64,000 bases of DNA, from NCBI RefSeq assembly GCF_009831215.1, contig NZ_WUTW01000001.1, positions 1,383,423 through 1,447,422 on the forward strand, in the 5' to 3' direction. The translations under genes and the position numbers were made by a program. This DNA comes from Actinomadura rayongensis. GTDB lineage: Bacteria > Actinomycetota > Actinomycetes > Streptosporangiales > Streptosporangiaceae. This document shows, in pieces, positions 8,419-16,057 of the stretch (position 1 is the first letter of the stretch; every line of letters begins with the position of its first letter). The notes below the pieces were generated by a model that was given only the letters and a program-made list of their open reading frames with translations, made no database searches and was not told where the DNA came from.

Positions 8419-9276
8419 ATGGGAAGTGCCCGGCGCACCGGGGTCGCCGTCATCACCGATTCCACCGCCTACCTGCCGCCGGGGCTCGCCGAGCGGCACG
8501 GCGTGACGGTCGTCCCGCTGCAGATCGCGGTGGGCGGCACGGTGCGCGACGAGAACGACATCACGACCGCCGAGGCCGCGCAGGCGCTGCGCGAGTGGCG
8601 GCCGGTGACGACGTCGCGTCCGGCGCCCGAACGGTTCGCCGACACCTACCGTTCGGTGGGGGAGGGCGGTGCCTCGGCGATCGTGTCGGTGCATCTGTCG
8701 GCGGAGATGTCGGGGACGGTGGAGGCCGCGCGGCTCGCCGCCGCGTCCGCGCCGGTGCCCGTCCAGGTCGTGGACTCAGGGACGATCGGCCTCGGCCTCG
8801 GTCTCTCCGCCCTGACCGCTGCCGCCGCCGCACTGCGCGGCGCGTCGGCGTCCGAGGCCGCCGCCGCCGCGCTCCGGCGGGCGGACGAGTCGCGTTCGCT
8901 GTTCTACGTGGACACGCTGGAGCACCTGCGGCGCGGCGGGCGGATCGGCGCGGCGGCGACGCTGCTCGGCTCGGCGCTCATGATGAAGCCGCTGCTCGGG
9001 ATCGAGGACGGGCGGATCGCGCCGCTGGAGAAGGTGCGGACGTCGGCGCGGGCGCTGGCGCGGCTGGAGGAGCTGGTGGTCGCCGAGGCCGGGGACCGGC
9101 GGGTGGACCTTGGGGTGCAACATCTGGCCGCAGCTTCGCGCGCTGAGGCGCTGGCGGCGCGGCTGCGGGCGCGGCTGCCGGGGGTCGAGGACATCTACGT
9201 CGGCGAGGTCGGGCCGGTGATCGGGGCGCACGTGGGGCCGGGGATGCTCGGCGTGGTGGTCGCGCCTCAGCTCTGA
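8419..9276 (+). CDS. DegV family fatty-acid-binding protein
   Basis: This 285-residue protein is a DegV-type fatty acid binder. In Firmicutes the family works as FakB, presenting fatty acids to the kinase FakA. The N-terminus VAVITDSTAYLPP and the middle segments VSVHLSAEMSGT and QVVDSGTIGLGLG are the family's lipid-binding and Ser/Thr motifs. The later DTLEHLRRGGRIG stretch is also diagnostic. A FakA-like DAK kinase is not in the window. TACGCT (8407-8412) ends exactly 6 bases before the ATG and no ribosome binding site is visible, suggesting a leaderless transcript. Confidence 0.9.
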   Translation: MGSARRTGVAVITDSTAYLPPGLAERHGVTVVPLQIAVGGTVRDENDITTAEAAQALREWRPVTTSRPAPERFADTYRSVGEGGASAIVSVHLSAEMSGTVEAARLAAASAPVPVQVVDSGTIGLGLGLSALTAAAAALRGASASEAAAAALRRADESRSLFYVDTLEHLRRGGRIGAAATLLGSALMMKPLLGIEDGRIAPLEKVRTSARALARLEELVVAEAGDRRVDLGVQHLAAASRAEALAARLRARLPGVEDIYVGEVGPVIGAHVGPGMLGVVVAPQL

Positions 9277-9337
9277 GTTATCCACAGTTCTTCCGCGCGG
9301 TGGCGTCGCGCTGGTCCGGCTACTTAGCGTGCTGGGC

Positions 9338-10015
9338 ATGCGACTCTCTGAACGTCTCCGATCGGCGCTTCCTCCATCCGGGCTGCTGCGCTCGGGGCCG
9401 GAGCCGCCGGGACGCGCGCTCGGGCCCGGCGGCGCACGGGTGCTGATCGTGGCCGGGGTGCTGGCCGTGGCGGTGGCGTGCGGGTACCTGTGGCTGGCGC
9501 GTCCTCGGGCGGAACCGGACCGTGCGCCGCCGGTCGCCGTGTCGTCGGTGGCGCTGGTGGCGTCCGCGCCGTCGTCGCCCGCGGGGCTGCTCGTCCACGT
9601 GCTCGGCAAGGTGCGGCGCCCCGGCCTGGTGACGCTGCCCGCGGGCGCGCGGGTGGCGGACGCGATCCGGGCCGCCGGGGGGACACGTCCGGGCGCGACG
9701 ACGGGAGCCTTGAACCTGGCCCGTCCGGTGGTGGACGGCGAACAGATTCCCGTGGGCGTCGCGGGAGCGTCCCCGTTGCCACTCGCCTCCGGTCCCGCCC
9801 CACCAGGCGCCGCCCCCTCGGACGCCCCGGTCAACCTCAACACGGCGACGTCCGACGACCTGCAACGCCTCCCCGGCGTAGGCCCCGTCCTGGCCGCCCG
9901 CATCCTCGCCTACCGAACCGAACACGGCTCCTTCCGCTCGGTCGACCAACTCCAAGAGGTCTCGGGCATCGGGCCGCGCCGCTTCGCCGACCTGAAATCC
10001 CAGGTCCGAACATGA
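9338..10015 (+). CDS. comEA: ComEA-type helix-hairpin-helix DNA-binding protein
   Basis: This 225-residue protein is anchored by one membrane segment (about residues 35-55, VLIVAGVLAVAVACGYLWL). It has an SLBB-like middle (HVLGKVRRPGLVTLPAGARVADAI) and a C-terminal helix-hairpin-helix pair, starting with NLNTATSDDLQRLPGVGPV and ending with SGIGPRRFADLK. ComEA binds incoming DNA outside the membrane and hands it to ComEC. A GTG lies 9 bases upstream, but TAGCGT (9325-9330) sits 7 bases before this ATG and no ribosome binding site precedes either codon, so the ATG is preferred as a leaderless start. Its stop overlaps comEC by ATGA. Confidence 0.9.
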   Translation: MRLSERLRSALPPSGLLRSGPEPPGRALGPGGARVLIVAGVLAVAVACGYLWLARPRAEPDRAPPVAVSSVALVASAPSSPAGLLVHVLGKVRRPGLVTLPAGARVADAIRAAGGTRPGATTGALNLARPVVDGEQIPVGVAGASPLPLASGPAPPGAAPSDAPVNLNTATSDDLQRLPGVGPVLAARILAYRTEHGSFRSVDQLQEVSGIGPRRFADLKSQVRT

Positions 10016-12615
10016 AGCGACTCGCTGACCAGCCCGACGCCGTGGTGGGCGACACCCCAGCCGCAATGCCCGCCATCCCGCCGACCGGACAGGACGCCAG
10101 GCCGACCGCACCGGCGGACGGTGCCACGTCCAGCGGGACGGACGTGCGTCTGGTGCTTCCGGCGCTGGCCGTATGGGGCACGGCGGCGTTGACACTCGGG
10201 GCGGCCGTCGCGGTGATCTGGAGCCTTGCGGTGGTCGCGGTCGCCGGGGGAGCAGTGCTGCTCGTCCGGGGACGCCGGGCGGGACGGTTAACGGCCGGGA
10301 CGCTGCTCGTCTGCGTGGCGGCATCAGCGGCCGGGGTGGGCGTGCGGGTCACGGCCGTCCGCTCCGGGCCGGTGCGCGACCTGGCGCGGCACGGCGAGCG
10401 GGCCGTCGTGGACGCCGTCATCACGAGCGACCCGGTCGAGCGGCGGCGTCCGGGACGGGTGACGTTCGTCGTCCGCGCCCGCGCCGAGGCCGTTGTGGTG
10501 AACGGACGTCGCGTGCCAGCCCGCGCCAAGGCCGTGGCGTGGGACGGACGTCGCGCGGAAGCCCGCGCCCAACCCGTGGCGCGGGATGGACGTCGTGTGC
10601 ATCCTCGCGCCGGGCCCGTGGCGCAGGATGGGCGTCGCGAGCGGGTGCGCGCCGGGCCCGTGGCGTGGGACGGACGTCGGTCGCTAGCCCGCGCCGAGCC
10701 GGTGGCGCGGGAGGGACGTCGGGTGCGGGTGCGCGTTCCGGTGCTGCTCCTCGCGACGGACGCGCGTTGGGCGCGGACGGGGCCGAGCGTCCGGGTGCGG
10801 TTGGCCGGACGGTTCACCGAGCCGCGCGGCGGCGACCTGACGGCGGCGGTCGTGATCGTCCGGGGGCCGCCCACGGTGCTGCGCGGACCGTCCCCGCCGC
10901 AGCGCTTCGCGGGGACGATCCGCTCCCGCCTGCGCGCGGCCGTCGCCCGGCTGCCGCCCGACCAGCGCGGCATCCTCCCCGCCATGGTCGTCGGGGACGT
11001 GTCAGGCCTCGATCCACGGCTCGCCGCCGACTTCCGCACGGCCGGGCTGACGCACCTGCTCGTCGTGTCCGGCGCGAACCTGGCGATCGTCATCGGCGCG
11101 GTCCTCGCCCTCTGCCGCCTGGCCGGCCTAGGCCGCCGTGTCGCGCCCGTCCTGGCCGCGGGCGCCGTGCTGCTGTTCGTGCTGGTGGCACGTCCGGAGC
11201 CGAGCGTCCTGCGCGCGACGGTCATGGGCATGGTCGGCCTGGTCGCACTGCTCGGCGGCCGAGGCCGCCAGGGACTCCCAGCGTTGGGGGCGGCGGTGAT
11301 CCTGCTGGTGCTGCTCGATCCGTCGCTCGGCCGGTCGGCGGGGTTCGCGCTGTCCGTCCTCGCGACGGCGGGACTGCTCGTGCTCGCGCCGGCCTGGCGC
11401 GACCGGCTGCGCCGACGCCTCCCGGCGCCCATCGCGGACGCGGTGGCCGTCGCGGCGGCGGCCGAGGCGGCGGTCGCGCCGGTGCTCGTCCTGATGTCGG
11501 GCGAGCTGGGCGTCCTGTCGGTCGCGGCGAACCTGCTCGCCGCACCGGCCGTCGCACCGGCGACGCTCCTCGGCGCCATGGCGGCCCTGACCGCACCGAT
11601 CGCACTGCCCATAGCGCGCTTGATCGTCGTCCCGGCGGGGTTCGCGGTCGGCTGGGTCGCGTTCGTCGCCCGCACGACCGCACGCCTGCCCCACGCGTCC
11701 ATCCCGTGGCCGGACGGCCTGGCGGGCGCGGCCAGCCTGGTCGCCGCGATGGCGGCAGGCGTCCTGGTGATCCGCTCACCCAGGCTCCGCGTCGCCGCAG
11801 CCGGAATCGCGGCGGGCCTCCTCCCGGGCGTGATCCTCCTGCGCCTGGTGTCGCCAGGCTGGCCGCCGCCGGGCTGGCGGATGGTCGCATGCGACGTCGG
11901 CCAAGGCGACGCCCTCGCCCTTGCGGCGGGCCCGTCCCGCGCAGTGGTGATCGACGCGGGCCCCGACCCCCGCGCGGTGGACGGCTGTCTCGACCGCCTG
12001 GGCATCAAGGACGTCCCCTTACTCGTCATCACCCATCCGCACGCCGACCACATCGACGGCATCCCAGGCGTCCGAGCAGGACGAACGACGCACCTACTCC
12101 TGACCACCCCACGCGACCCGGGCCGCACAGCGAGGCTCACCGGCAGGCTGGCGACGACAAGGGCGATGCCCGGCCAGATCTGGCGGATCGGGAACCTGAC
12201 CCTGACCGTCCTGGCGCCCACGTCCGCCGACCCGCCCCTGCTCCCGTCCGACGACGGAACCACGATCAACAATGCGAGCGTCGTGCTCCTGGCACGCAGC
12301 CCGGACTTCAGCGCCCTCCTCCCCGGCGACATCGAAGAAGACGCCCAACACGCCCTCGCTCCCGCGATCCCACCCGTCGACGTCCTGAAAGTCCCGCACC
12401 ACGGCTCCCGCAGCCAGGACCGCACCTTCCTGGCCGCAGCCAGGGCACGCCTCGCCCTGATCTCCGTAGGCCGCGACAACGACTACGGCCACCCGGCCCC
12501 CACGACCATGAACCTGCTCCGCGACCTGCACGTCCGCACCTACCGCACCGACCGGGAAGGAGACATCGCCATAGCCCGCGCGAACTCAGGACTAGTCGAG
12601 GTGTCCCGACGCTGA
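10012..12615 (+). CDS. comEC: ComEC/Rec2 DNA-uptake channel with a tandem-repeat insert
   Basis: This 867-residue membrane protein is the ComEC channel that takes up single-stranded DNA, or at least an actinobacterial homologue. It has an N-terminal membrane and OB-like region, then a competence domain with many hydrophobic segments (about residues 345-625, including THLLVVSGANLAIV). A C-terminal metallo-beta-lactamase-like domain carries HPHADHIDG near residue 675, DDGTTINNASVV and VPHHGSRSQD. The N-terminal soluble part contains six tandem copies of a 14-residue unit not typical of the family (listed separately). Start ATG overlaps comEA. The usual third partner ComFA is not here, and natural competence of this organism is not shown by these two genes alone. 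Confidence 0.92.
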   Translation: MKRLADQPDAVVGDTPAAMPAIPPTGQDARPTAPADGATSSGTDVRLVLPALAVWGTAALTLGAAVAVIWSLAVVAVAGGAVLLVRGRRAGRLTAGTLLVCVAASAAGVGVRVTAVRSGPVRDLARHGERAVVDAVITSDPVERRRPGRVTFVVRARAEAVVVNGRRVPARAKAVAWDGRRAEARAQPVARDGRRVHPRAGPVAQDGRRERVRAGPVAWDGRRSLARAEPVAREGRRVRVRVPVLLLATDARWARTGPSVRVRLAGRFTEPRGGDLTAAVVIVRGPPTVLRGPSPPQRFAGTIRSRLRAAVARLPPDQRGILPAMVVGDVSGLDPRLAADFRTAGLTHLLVVSGANLAIVIGAVLALCRLAGLGRRVAPVLAAGAVLLFVLVARPEPSVLRATVMGMVGLVALLGGRGRQGLPALGAAVILLVLLDPSLGRSAGFALSVLATAGLLVLAPAWRDRLRRRLPAPIADAVAVAAAAEAAVAPVLVLMSGELGVLSVAANLLAAPAVAPATLLGAMAALTAPIALPIARLIVVPAGFAVGWVAFVARTTARLPHASIPWPDGLAGAASLVAAMAAGVLVIRSPRLRVAAAGIAAGLLPGVILLRLVSPGWPPPGWRMVACDVGQGDALALAAGPSRAVVIDAGPDPRAVDGCLDRLGIKDVPLLVITHPHADHIDGIPGVRAGRTTHLLLTTPRDPGRTARLTGRLATTRAMPGQIWRIGNLTLTVLAPTSADPPLLPSDDGTTINNASVVLLARSPDFSALLPGDIEEDAQHALAPAIPPVDVLKVPHHGSRSQDRTFLAAARARLALISVGRDNDYGHPAPTTMNLLRDLHVRTYRTDREGDIAIARANSGLVEVSRR
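10477..10728 (+). repeat. Six tandem 42-bp repeats inside comEC
   Basis: Six consecutive in-frame 42-bp units start at 10477, 10519, 10561, 10603, 10645 and 10687. Each encodes 14 residues with consensus (A/V/P)RA-x-(A/P)-V-(A/V)-x-(D/N/E)-G-R-R-x-x. DNA divergence between copies sits mainly at the variable codons. The array falls in the soluble segment between the N-terminal membrane helices and the competence domain. Confidence 0.93.
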
Positions 12616-12671
12616 GCCGCACCCCACGCCGGGCCGTCCGCCGCGCCGCTCGGGCGCGTGCGCCAGTACGC

Positions 12672-12782
12672 CTACGGCGTCGCCGCCGCCTCGGCGCGGG
12701 CGAGCAGCTCGTCGCCGCCCTCGTCGCCGACGAGCGCGACGGCGGTGTCCGGCGCGGCCGTCTGGAGCGGGGCGGCGGATCG
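12672..12782 (-). other. In-frame open extension beyond the channel gene's TGA
   Basis: Reading the minus strand past the TGA of the potassium channel gene, the same frame stays open for 36 codons to a TAG. It encodes a protein-like sequence (for example DTAVALVGDEGGDELLARAE) with nearly every codon ending in G or C. The TGA is followed by C. It could be a 3' remnant left by a nonsense mutation, a readthrough tail, or a chance open frame in GC-rich DNA. Confidence 0.45.
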
Positions 12783-13817
12783 TCAGGAGGGGGTGCGGAG
12801 GGTTTTGGCCAGTTCGGTGGGGGTGAGGCGGCGGGGGCCGACGTAGTAGATGATCGAGGTTGCGGGGATGTCGGTCTGCCAGCTCGGGTTGACCAGCAGG
12901 ACGTCGCCCGCGCGGGCGGCGAGCATGGTGGCGCCGTAGGTGCGGCCGAGGACGGTCTGGCAGTGCTCGACCGGGACCGCTCCAAGGGATTCGGGCAGGC
13001 GCACCGAGTAGGTGTCCGCGCCGCCGTGGCTCATCAGCTCGGTGTAGACCTCGGAGAGGCCCGGGTCCTTCAGTTCTTCGGTGATCATGCGGGGGCTGTG
13101 CCACTGGACGCACTGGAGCTTCTCGTCCACGTAGTGCATCTGCTGCGCCCGGGAGATGTCGCGCAGCGCGACGACCATGTGGGCGCCCGCCGCGACGTGG
13201 TCGGCGGTCACCGCGACGGCCAGGGCCTCGTTGTCGTCGCGGGCGTCGATCAGGACGCTGTGGGCGCGCTGCACCCCGGCGCGCCGCAGCACGTCGTCGT
13301 CGGTCAGATCGCCCCGGACGAACAGGACGTCGCGGTCCGGCATCGGGTGCGCCGGGACGTCGTCCCACGCGCACAGGACGACCTTGCGCGCGTGGTCGGC
13401 GAGCAGTTCGTCCACCATCGCCTCGGTCCGGCCCGGCGTGTAGCCGAGCACGACGAAATGGTCCGAGACGTCCACCGTGACGGCGCCCTGCATCCTGCGT
13501 CCCCTCGCTTGTTCCAGCAGCGTCGCGAGCCGCGCGAACACCGTCGTCAGCGCCGCGATCCCGCCCACGATCACGAGCACGCCGACCACCCGTCCGGCCG
13601 CCGACGACGGCGAGACGTCGCCGTACCCGACGGTCGACGCGGTGACGACGAAGTACCACCAGTAGGTCTCCGGGCGGACGATCTCGCTCCCGGCCGGCTC
13701 GGCGAGCGCCATCAGCGGCCAGCTCGCGCAGAACACGCCGCCGAAGACGAGCGCCGGCGTCCACCACGAGACCCGGCCCCGAACGCGCGCCCACAGTCGG
13801 GTCACCAGGACCAGCAC
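12783..13817 (-). CDS. Potassium channel with TrkA-N/RCK domain
   Basis: This 344-residue protein combines a two-helix potassium channel pore with a cytoplasmic nucleotide-binding regulator. The first membrane helix is about residues 19-37, the selectivity filter TVGYGD is at 62-67, and the second helix follows (VVGVLVIVGGIAALTTVF). The rest is a TrkA-N (RCK) domain beginning SDHFVVLGYTPG and a TrkA-C-like end. It would conduct potassium across the plasma membrane, gated by a ligand bound to the RCK domain. GTG 13817 was chosen because GGGAGG lies 4 bases before it. A -10-like TAGGGT lies further upstream (13844-13849, minus strand). It runs against comEC and holA, between genes that are usually neighbours, so it was probably inserted there. 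Confidence 0.88.
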   Translation of the reverse strand: MLVLVTRLWARVRGRVSWWTPALVFGGVFCASWPLMALAEPAGSEIVRPETYWWYFVVTASTVGYGDVSPSSAAGRVVGVLVIVGGIAALTTVFARLATLLEQARGRRMQGAVTVDVSDHFVVLGYTPGRTEAMVDELLADHARKVVLCAWDDVPAHPMPDRDVLFVRGDLTDDDVLRRAGVQRAHSVLIDARDDNEALAVAVTADHVAAGAHMVVALRDISRAQQMHYVDEKLQCVQWHSPRMITEELKDPGLSEVYTELMSHGGADTYSVRLPESLGAVPVEHCQTVLGRTYGATMLAARAGDVLLVNPSWQTDIPATSIIYYVGPRRLTPTELAKTLRTPS

Positions 13818-13971
13818 AGCGCCTCCCACTTCCAAGTTCCGACACCCTAGCGGGACGAATCCCCACAAGTCCCCAGATTCGCGACAACATCCCCGTCCCC
13901 ACCAGCCCGAACGCCCCACGGAGCAGCGCGGGATCACCCTGATGCGCGAGGACGACGCGCTCGGGTCGGGC

Positions 13972-14070
13972 CGGCGTGCAGGGCGGCGTGTAGGGCGGCG
14001 TGCGGGGCGAGCGTGCAGGGCGGCGTGCGGGGCGAGCGTGCAGGGCGAGCGTGCGGGGCGGGCGGGCGGG
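13972..14070 (+). repeat. Eight degenerate 12-13-bp tandem repeats upstream of holA
   Basis: Units based on CG(G/A)(G)CGTGC(A/G)GGG follow one another at 13972, 13984, 13996, 14008, 14021, 14033, 14046 and 14059, ending 17 bases before the holA start. Copies are 12 or 13 bp long, and 25-bp pairs are themselves repeated. They lie across the expected holA promoter region. Confidence 0.85.
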
Positions 14071-14087
14071 CGTGGCATGCTGGGGGC

Positions 14088-15047
14088 ATGGCGCCGGAGG
14101 CTCTTTCGTTGATCGTCGGGGACGAGGAACTGCTCGTGGACCGGGCCGTCGGCGAGGTGGTCGCGGCGGCGCGCGCGGTCGACGCCGAGACCGAGGTCGT
14201 CGACCTCGGGGCGGGCGGCCTGGAGCCCGGACGGCTCGCCGAGCTGACCTCGCCCTCGCTGTTCGGCGGCGCCAAGGTCATCGTGCTGCGCGCCGCGCAG
14301 GACCTCGGCAAGGACCTGTCCGCCGAAGTCCTGAAGTACGCCAAGAACCCGGCCGACGACGTCTACCTCGTCGCCGTGCACCACGGCGGCGCCAAGGGCA
14401 AGGCGTTCGCGGACGGGCTCGCCAAGGCCGGCGCCCGCAAGATCGCGTGCCCCAAGGTCACCAAGGCGGGCGAGCGGATCGACTTCATCCGCAACGAGAT
14501 CCGCCGGGCGGGCGGGAAGATCTTCCCCGACGCCGCCCGCACGCTGCTGGACGCCGTCGGCAACGACCTGCGCGAGCTGGCGGGCGCGTGCAGCCAGCTC
14601 GTCGCCGACACCGGCGGACGGGTGGACGACGCCTCCGTCGCCCGCTACTACCAGGGCCGCGCCGAGGTCAGCGGGTTCACCGTCGCCGACAAGGCCGTCG
14701 AGGGCAACCTCGGCGAGGCCCTGGAACAGCTCCGCTGGGCGCTGGCGACCGGGGTGCCGCCGGTGCTGATCGTGAGCGCGCTGGCGCAGGGCGTCCGGGG
14801 GCTGGCCAAGGTCGGCGGGGCGCCGCGCGGCGCCCGCGCGGCGGGGCTCGCCAAGGAGCTGGGCATGCCGCCGTGGAAGATCGAGCGGGTCCAGCGGCAG
14901 CTGCGCGGCTGGTCGGGGGACGGCGTGGCGCGCGCGATGACGGCCGTCACCGAGGCGGACGCGGCCGTCAAGGGCGGCGCCGCGGACCCCGCGTACGCGC
15001 TGGAGCGGACCGTCTCGACCATCGTGGCGGCCCGCAACGCCCGCTGA
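14088..15047 (+). CDS. holA: DNA polymerase III subunit delta
   Basis: This 319-residue protein is the delta subunit of the clamp loader, which opens the beta sliding clamp. The N-terminal part (ALSLIVGDEELLVDRAVGEVV) and the ELTSPSLFGGAKVIVLR segment are typical of actinobacterial HolA. The C-terminal region has the collar-domain pattern KELGMPPWKIERVQRQLRGW. The start is ATG 14088, where family similarity begins. CATGCT (14076-14081) is placed 6 bases upstream and no ribosome binding site is present, which fits a leaderless start. It follows comEC in the usual order but is separated from it by the channel gene and the repeat array. Confidence 0.93.
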   Translation: MAPEALSLIVGDEELLVDRAVGEVVAAARAVDAETEVVDLGAGGLEPGRLAELTSPSLFGGAKVIVLRAAQDLGKDLSAEVLKYAKNPADDVYLVAVHHGGAKGKAFADGLAKAGARKIACPKVTKAGERIDFIRNEIRRAGGKIFPDAARTLLDAVGNDLRELAGACSQLVADTGGRVDDASVARYYQGRAEVSGFTVADKAVEGNLGEALEQLRWALATGVPPVLIVSALAQGVRGLAKVGGAPRGARAAGLAKELGMPPWKIERVQRQLRGWSGDGVARAMTAVTEADAAVKGGAADPAYALERTVSTIVAARNAR

Positions 15048-15065
15048 GCCGCCTATGCTTCCTGC

Positions 15066-15860
15066 ATGACAGGACAGCGATCGCAAAAGTCGAGCGGTTA
15101 CCGGGAGCGGAACTCCACGGCGGAGCGGGCTCTCGACATTCTGCAGCTCTTCGACGACGACCGGCTCGTCGTCGGCGGACAGGAGGTCGCCGACGCGCTC
15201 GGCGTCGCACGGTCCACCGCCTACCGCTACCTCCAGAGCCTTTCGGCCGCGGGCTTCATCGAGGAGCACCGCCCGGCCGGCTACCGGCTCGGCCCGCGCG
15301 TGTTCGAGCTGGCAAGGCTCGCCCGCAAGGGCCTCGGGCTTTCGGAGATCGCCCGGCCGCTGATGCGCGAGCTGGTCGAGGAGGTCGGCGAGACGGTGCT
15401 GCTGACCCGCCGCGCGGGCGCGTCCGTCGTGTGCCTGGAGCGCGAGGAGACGGGCCACCCGGTGCGGCTCTCCTACGAGCGCGGGCACGTCCTGCCGATC
15501 AACGCGGGCGCGTCGGCGCTCGTCCTGCTGGCCTGGGCGACGGACGAGGAGGTCGCCGACGTCGTCGCCAAGCACGGCCTGCCCCGGTTCACCGGCGCGA
15601 CCGTCACCGACGAGGGCGTGCTGCGCGAGCGCCTGGCCCGGATTCGCACCGACGACGCGGCGGTGACGCGCGGCGAGCTGGACGCCGACGTCCTCGGCGT
15701 CGCCGCCCCGATCCGGGACGTGGACGGCGCGGTCGTCGCGGCGGTCAGCATCGCGGCGCTGTCGCACCGGGTGCCGGAGGAGCGCGTCCCCGAGGTCGTC
15801 GCCGCCGTCCGGCGGACCGCCGGACGGATCACCGACCGCCTGGCCGTCCTCGCCTCCTGA
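15066..15860 (+). CDS. IclR family transcriptional regulator
   Basis: This 264-residue regulator has an N-terminal winged helix-turn-helix (about residues 17-75, TAERALDILQLFDDD and QEVADALGVARSTAYRYLQSL) and a C-terminal IclR effector-binding domain. IclR proteins often control breakdown of aromatic acids. It directly precedes, on the same strand, the ABC importer genes and is the best candidate to control them and the nearby catabolic genes. TATGCT (15054-15059) ends 6 bases before the ATG with no ribosome binding site, the same layout as degV. The effector is unknown. Confidence 0.92.
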   Translation: MTGQRSQKSSGYRERNSTAERALDILQLFDDDRLVVGGQEVADALGVARSTAYRYLQSLSAAGFIEEHRPAGYRLGPRVFELARLARKGLGLSEIARPLMRELVEEVGETVLLTRRAGASVVCLEREETGHPVRLSYERGHVLPINAGASALVLLAWATDEEVADVVAKHGLPRFTGATVTDEGVLRERLARIRTDDAAVTRGELDADVLGVAAPIRDVDGAVVAAVSIAALSHRVPEERVPEVVAAVRRTAGRITDRLAVLAS

Positions 15861-15899
15861 TTTTTTACCGAAGCCCCCGAACCTCCGAATCCGGACATC

Positions 15900-15928
15900 T
15901 TCCCAGGTCAGAGCATGTCTCGTATGTT
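15900..15928 (+). promoter_or_regulatory. Candidate upstream promoter of the importer operon
   Basis: TTCCCA (15900-15905) and TATGTT (15923-15928) have a 17-base spacer, in an AT-richer stretch after the iclR stop. A second, better-placed promoter lies about 75 bases downstream. Confidence 0.35.
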
Positions 15929-15978
15929 AGGAAGTGAGTTCTTCAAAGTAGGACTGTGAGGTAGCTAACTTGCAAGCC

Positions 15979-16039
15979 TTGCCCTGACCTGCTCCGACTT
16001 GCATAATTCAGGACCACTGTCCCAGTTATCGGGACAGTG
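15979..16039 (+). promoter_or_regulatory. Promoter with overlapping palindromic operator before the ABC importer
   Basis: TTGCCC (15979-15984) and CATAAT (16002-16007) with a 17-base spacer form a good promoter. Immediately downstream, where transcription should start, is a perfect 9-bp inverted repeat CACTGTCCC-N7-GGGACAGTG (16015-16023 and 16031-16039). Overlapping its left arm is CAGGA-N6-TCC (16009-16022), a pattern also found before the dioxygenase gene. This is the layout of a repressor operator, and the neighbouring IclR protein is the likely ligand. A hairpin acting in the mRNA is the alternative. Confidence 0.6.
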
Positions 16040-16057
16040 TCCGAGGAGGAGGATCAG

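Noticed and set aside
13972..14070. Tandem repeats considered as a CRISPR array
   Set aside because: Units are 12-13 bp with no spacers and no cas genes nearby.
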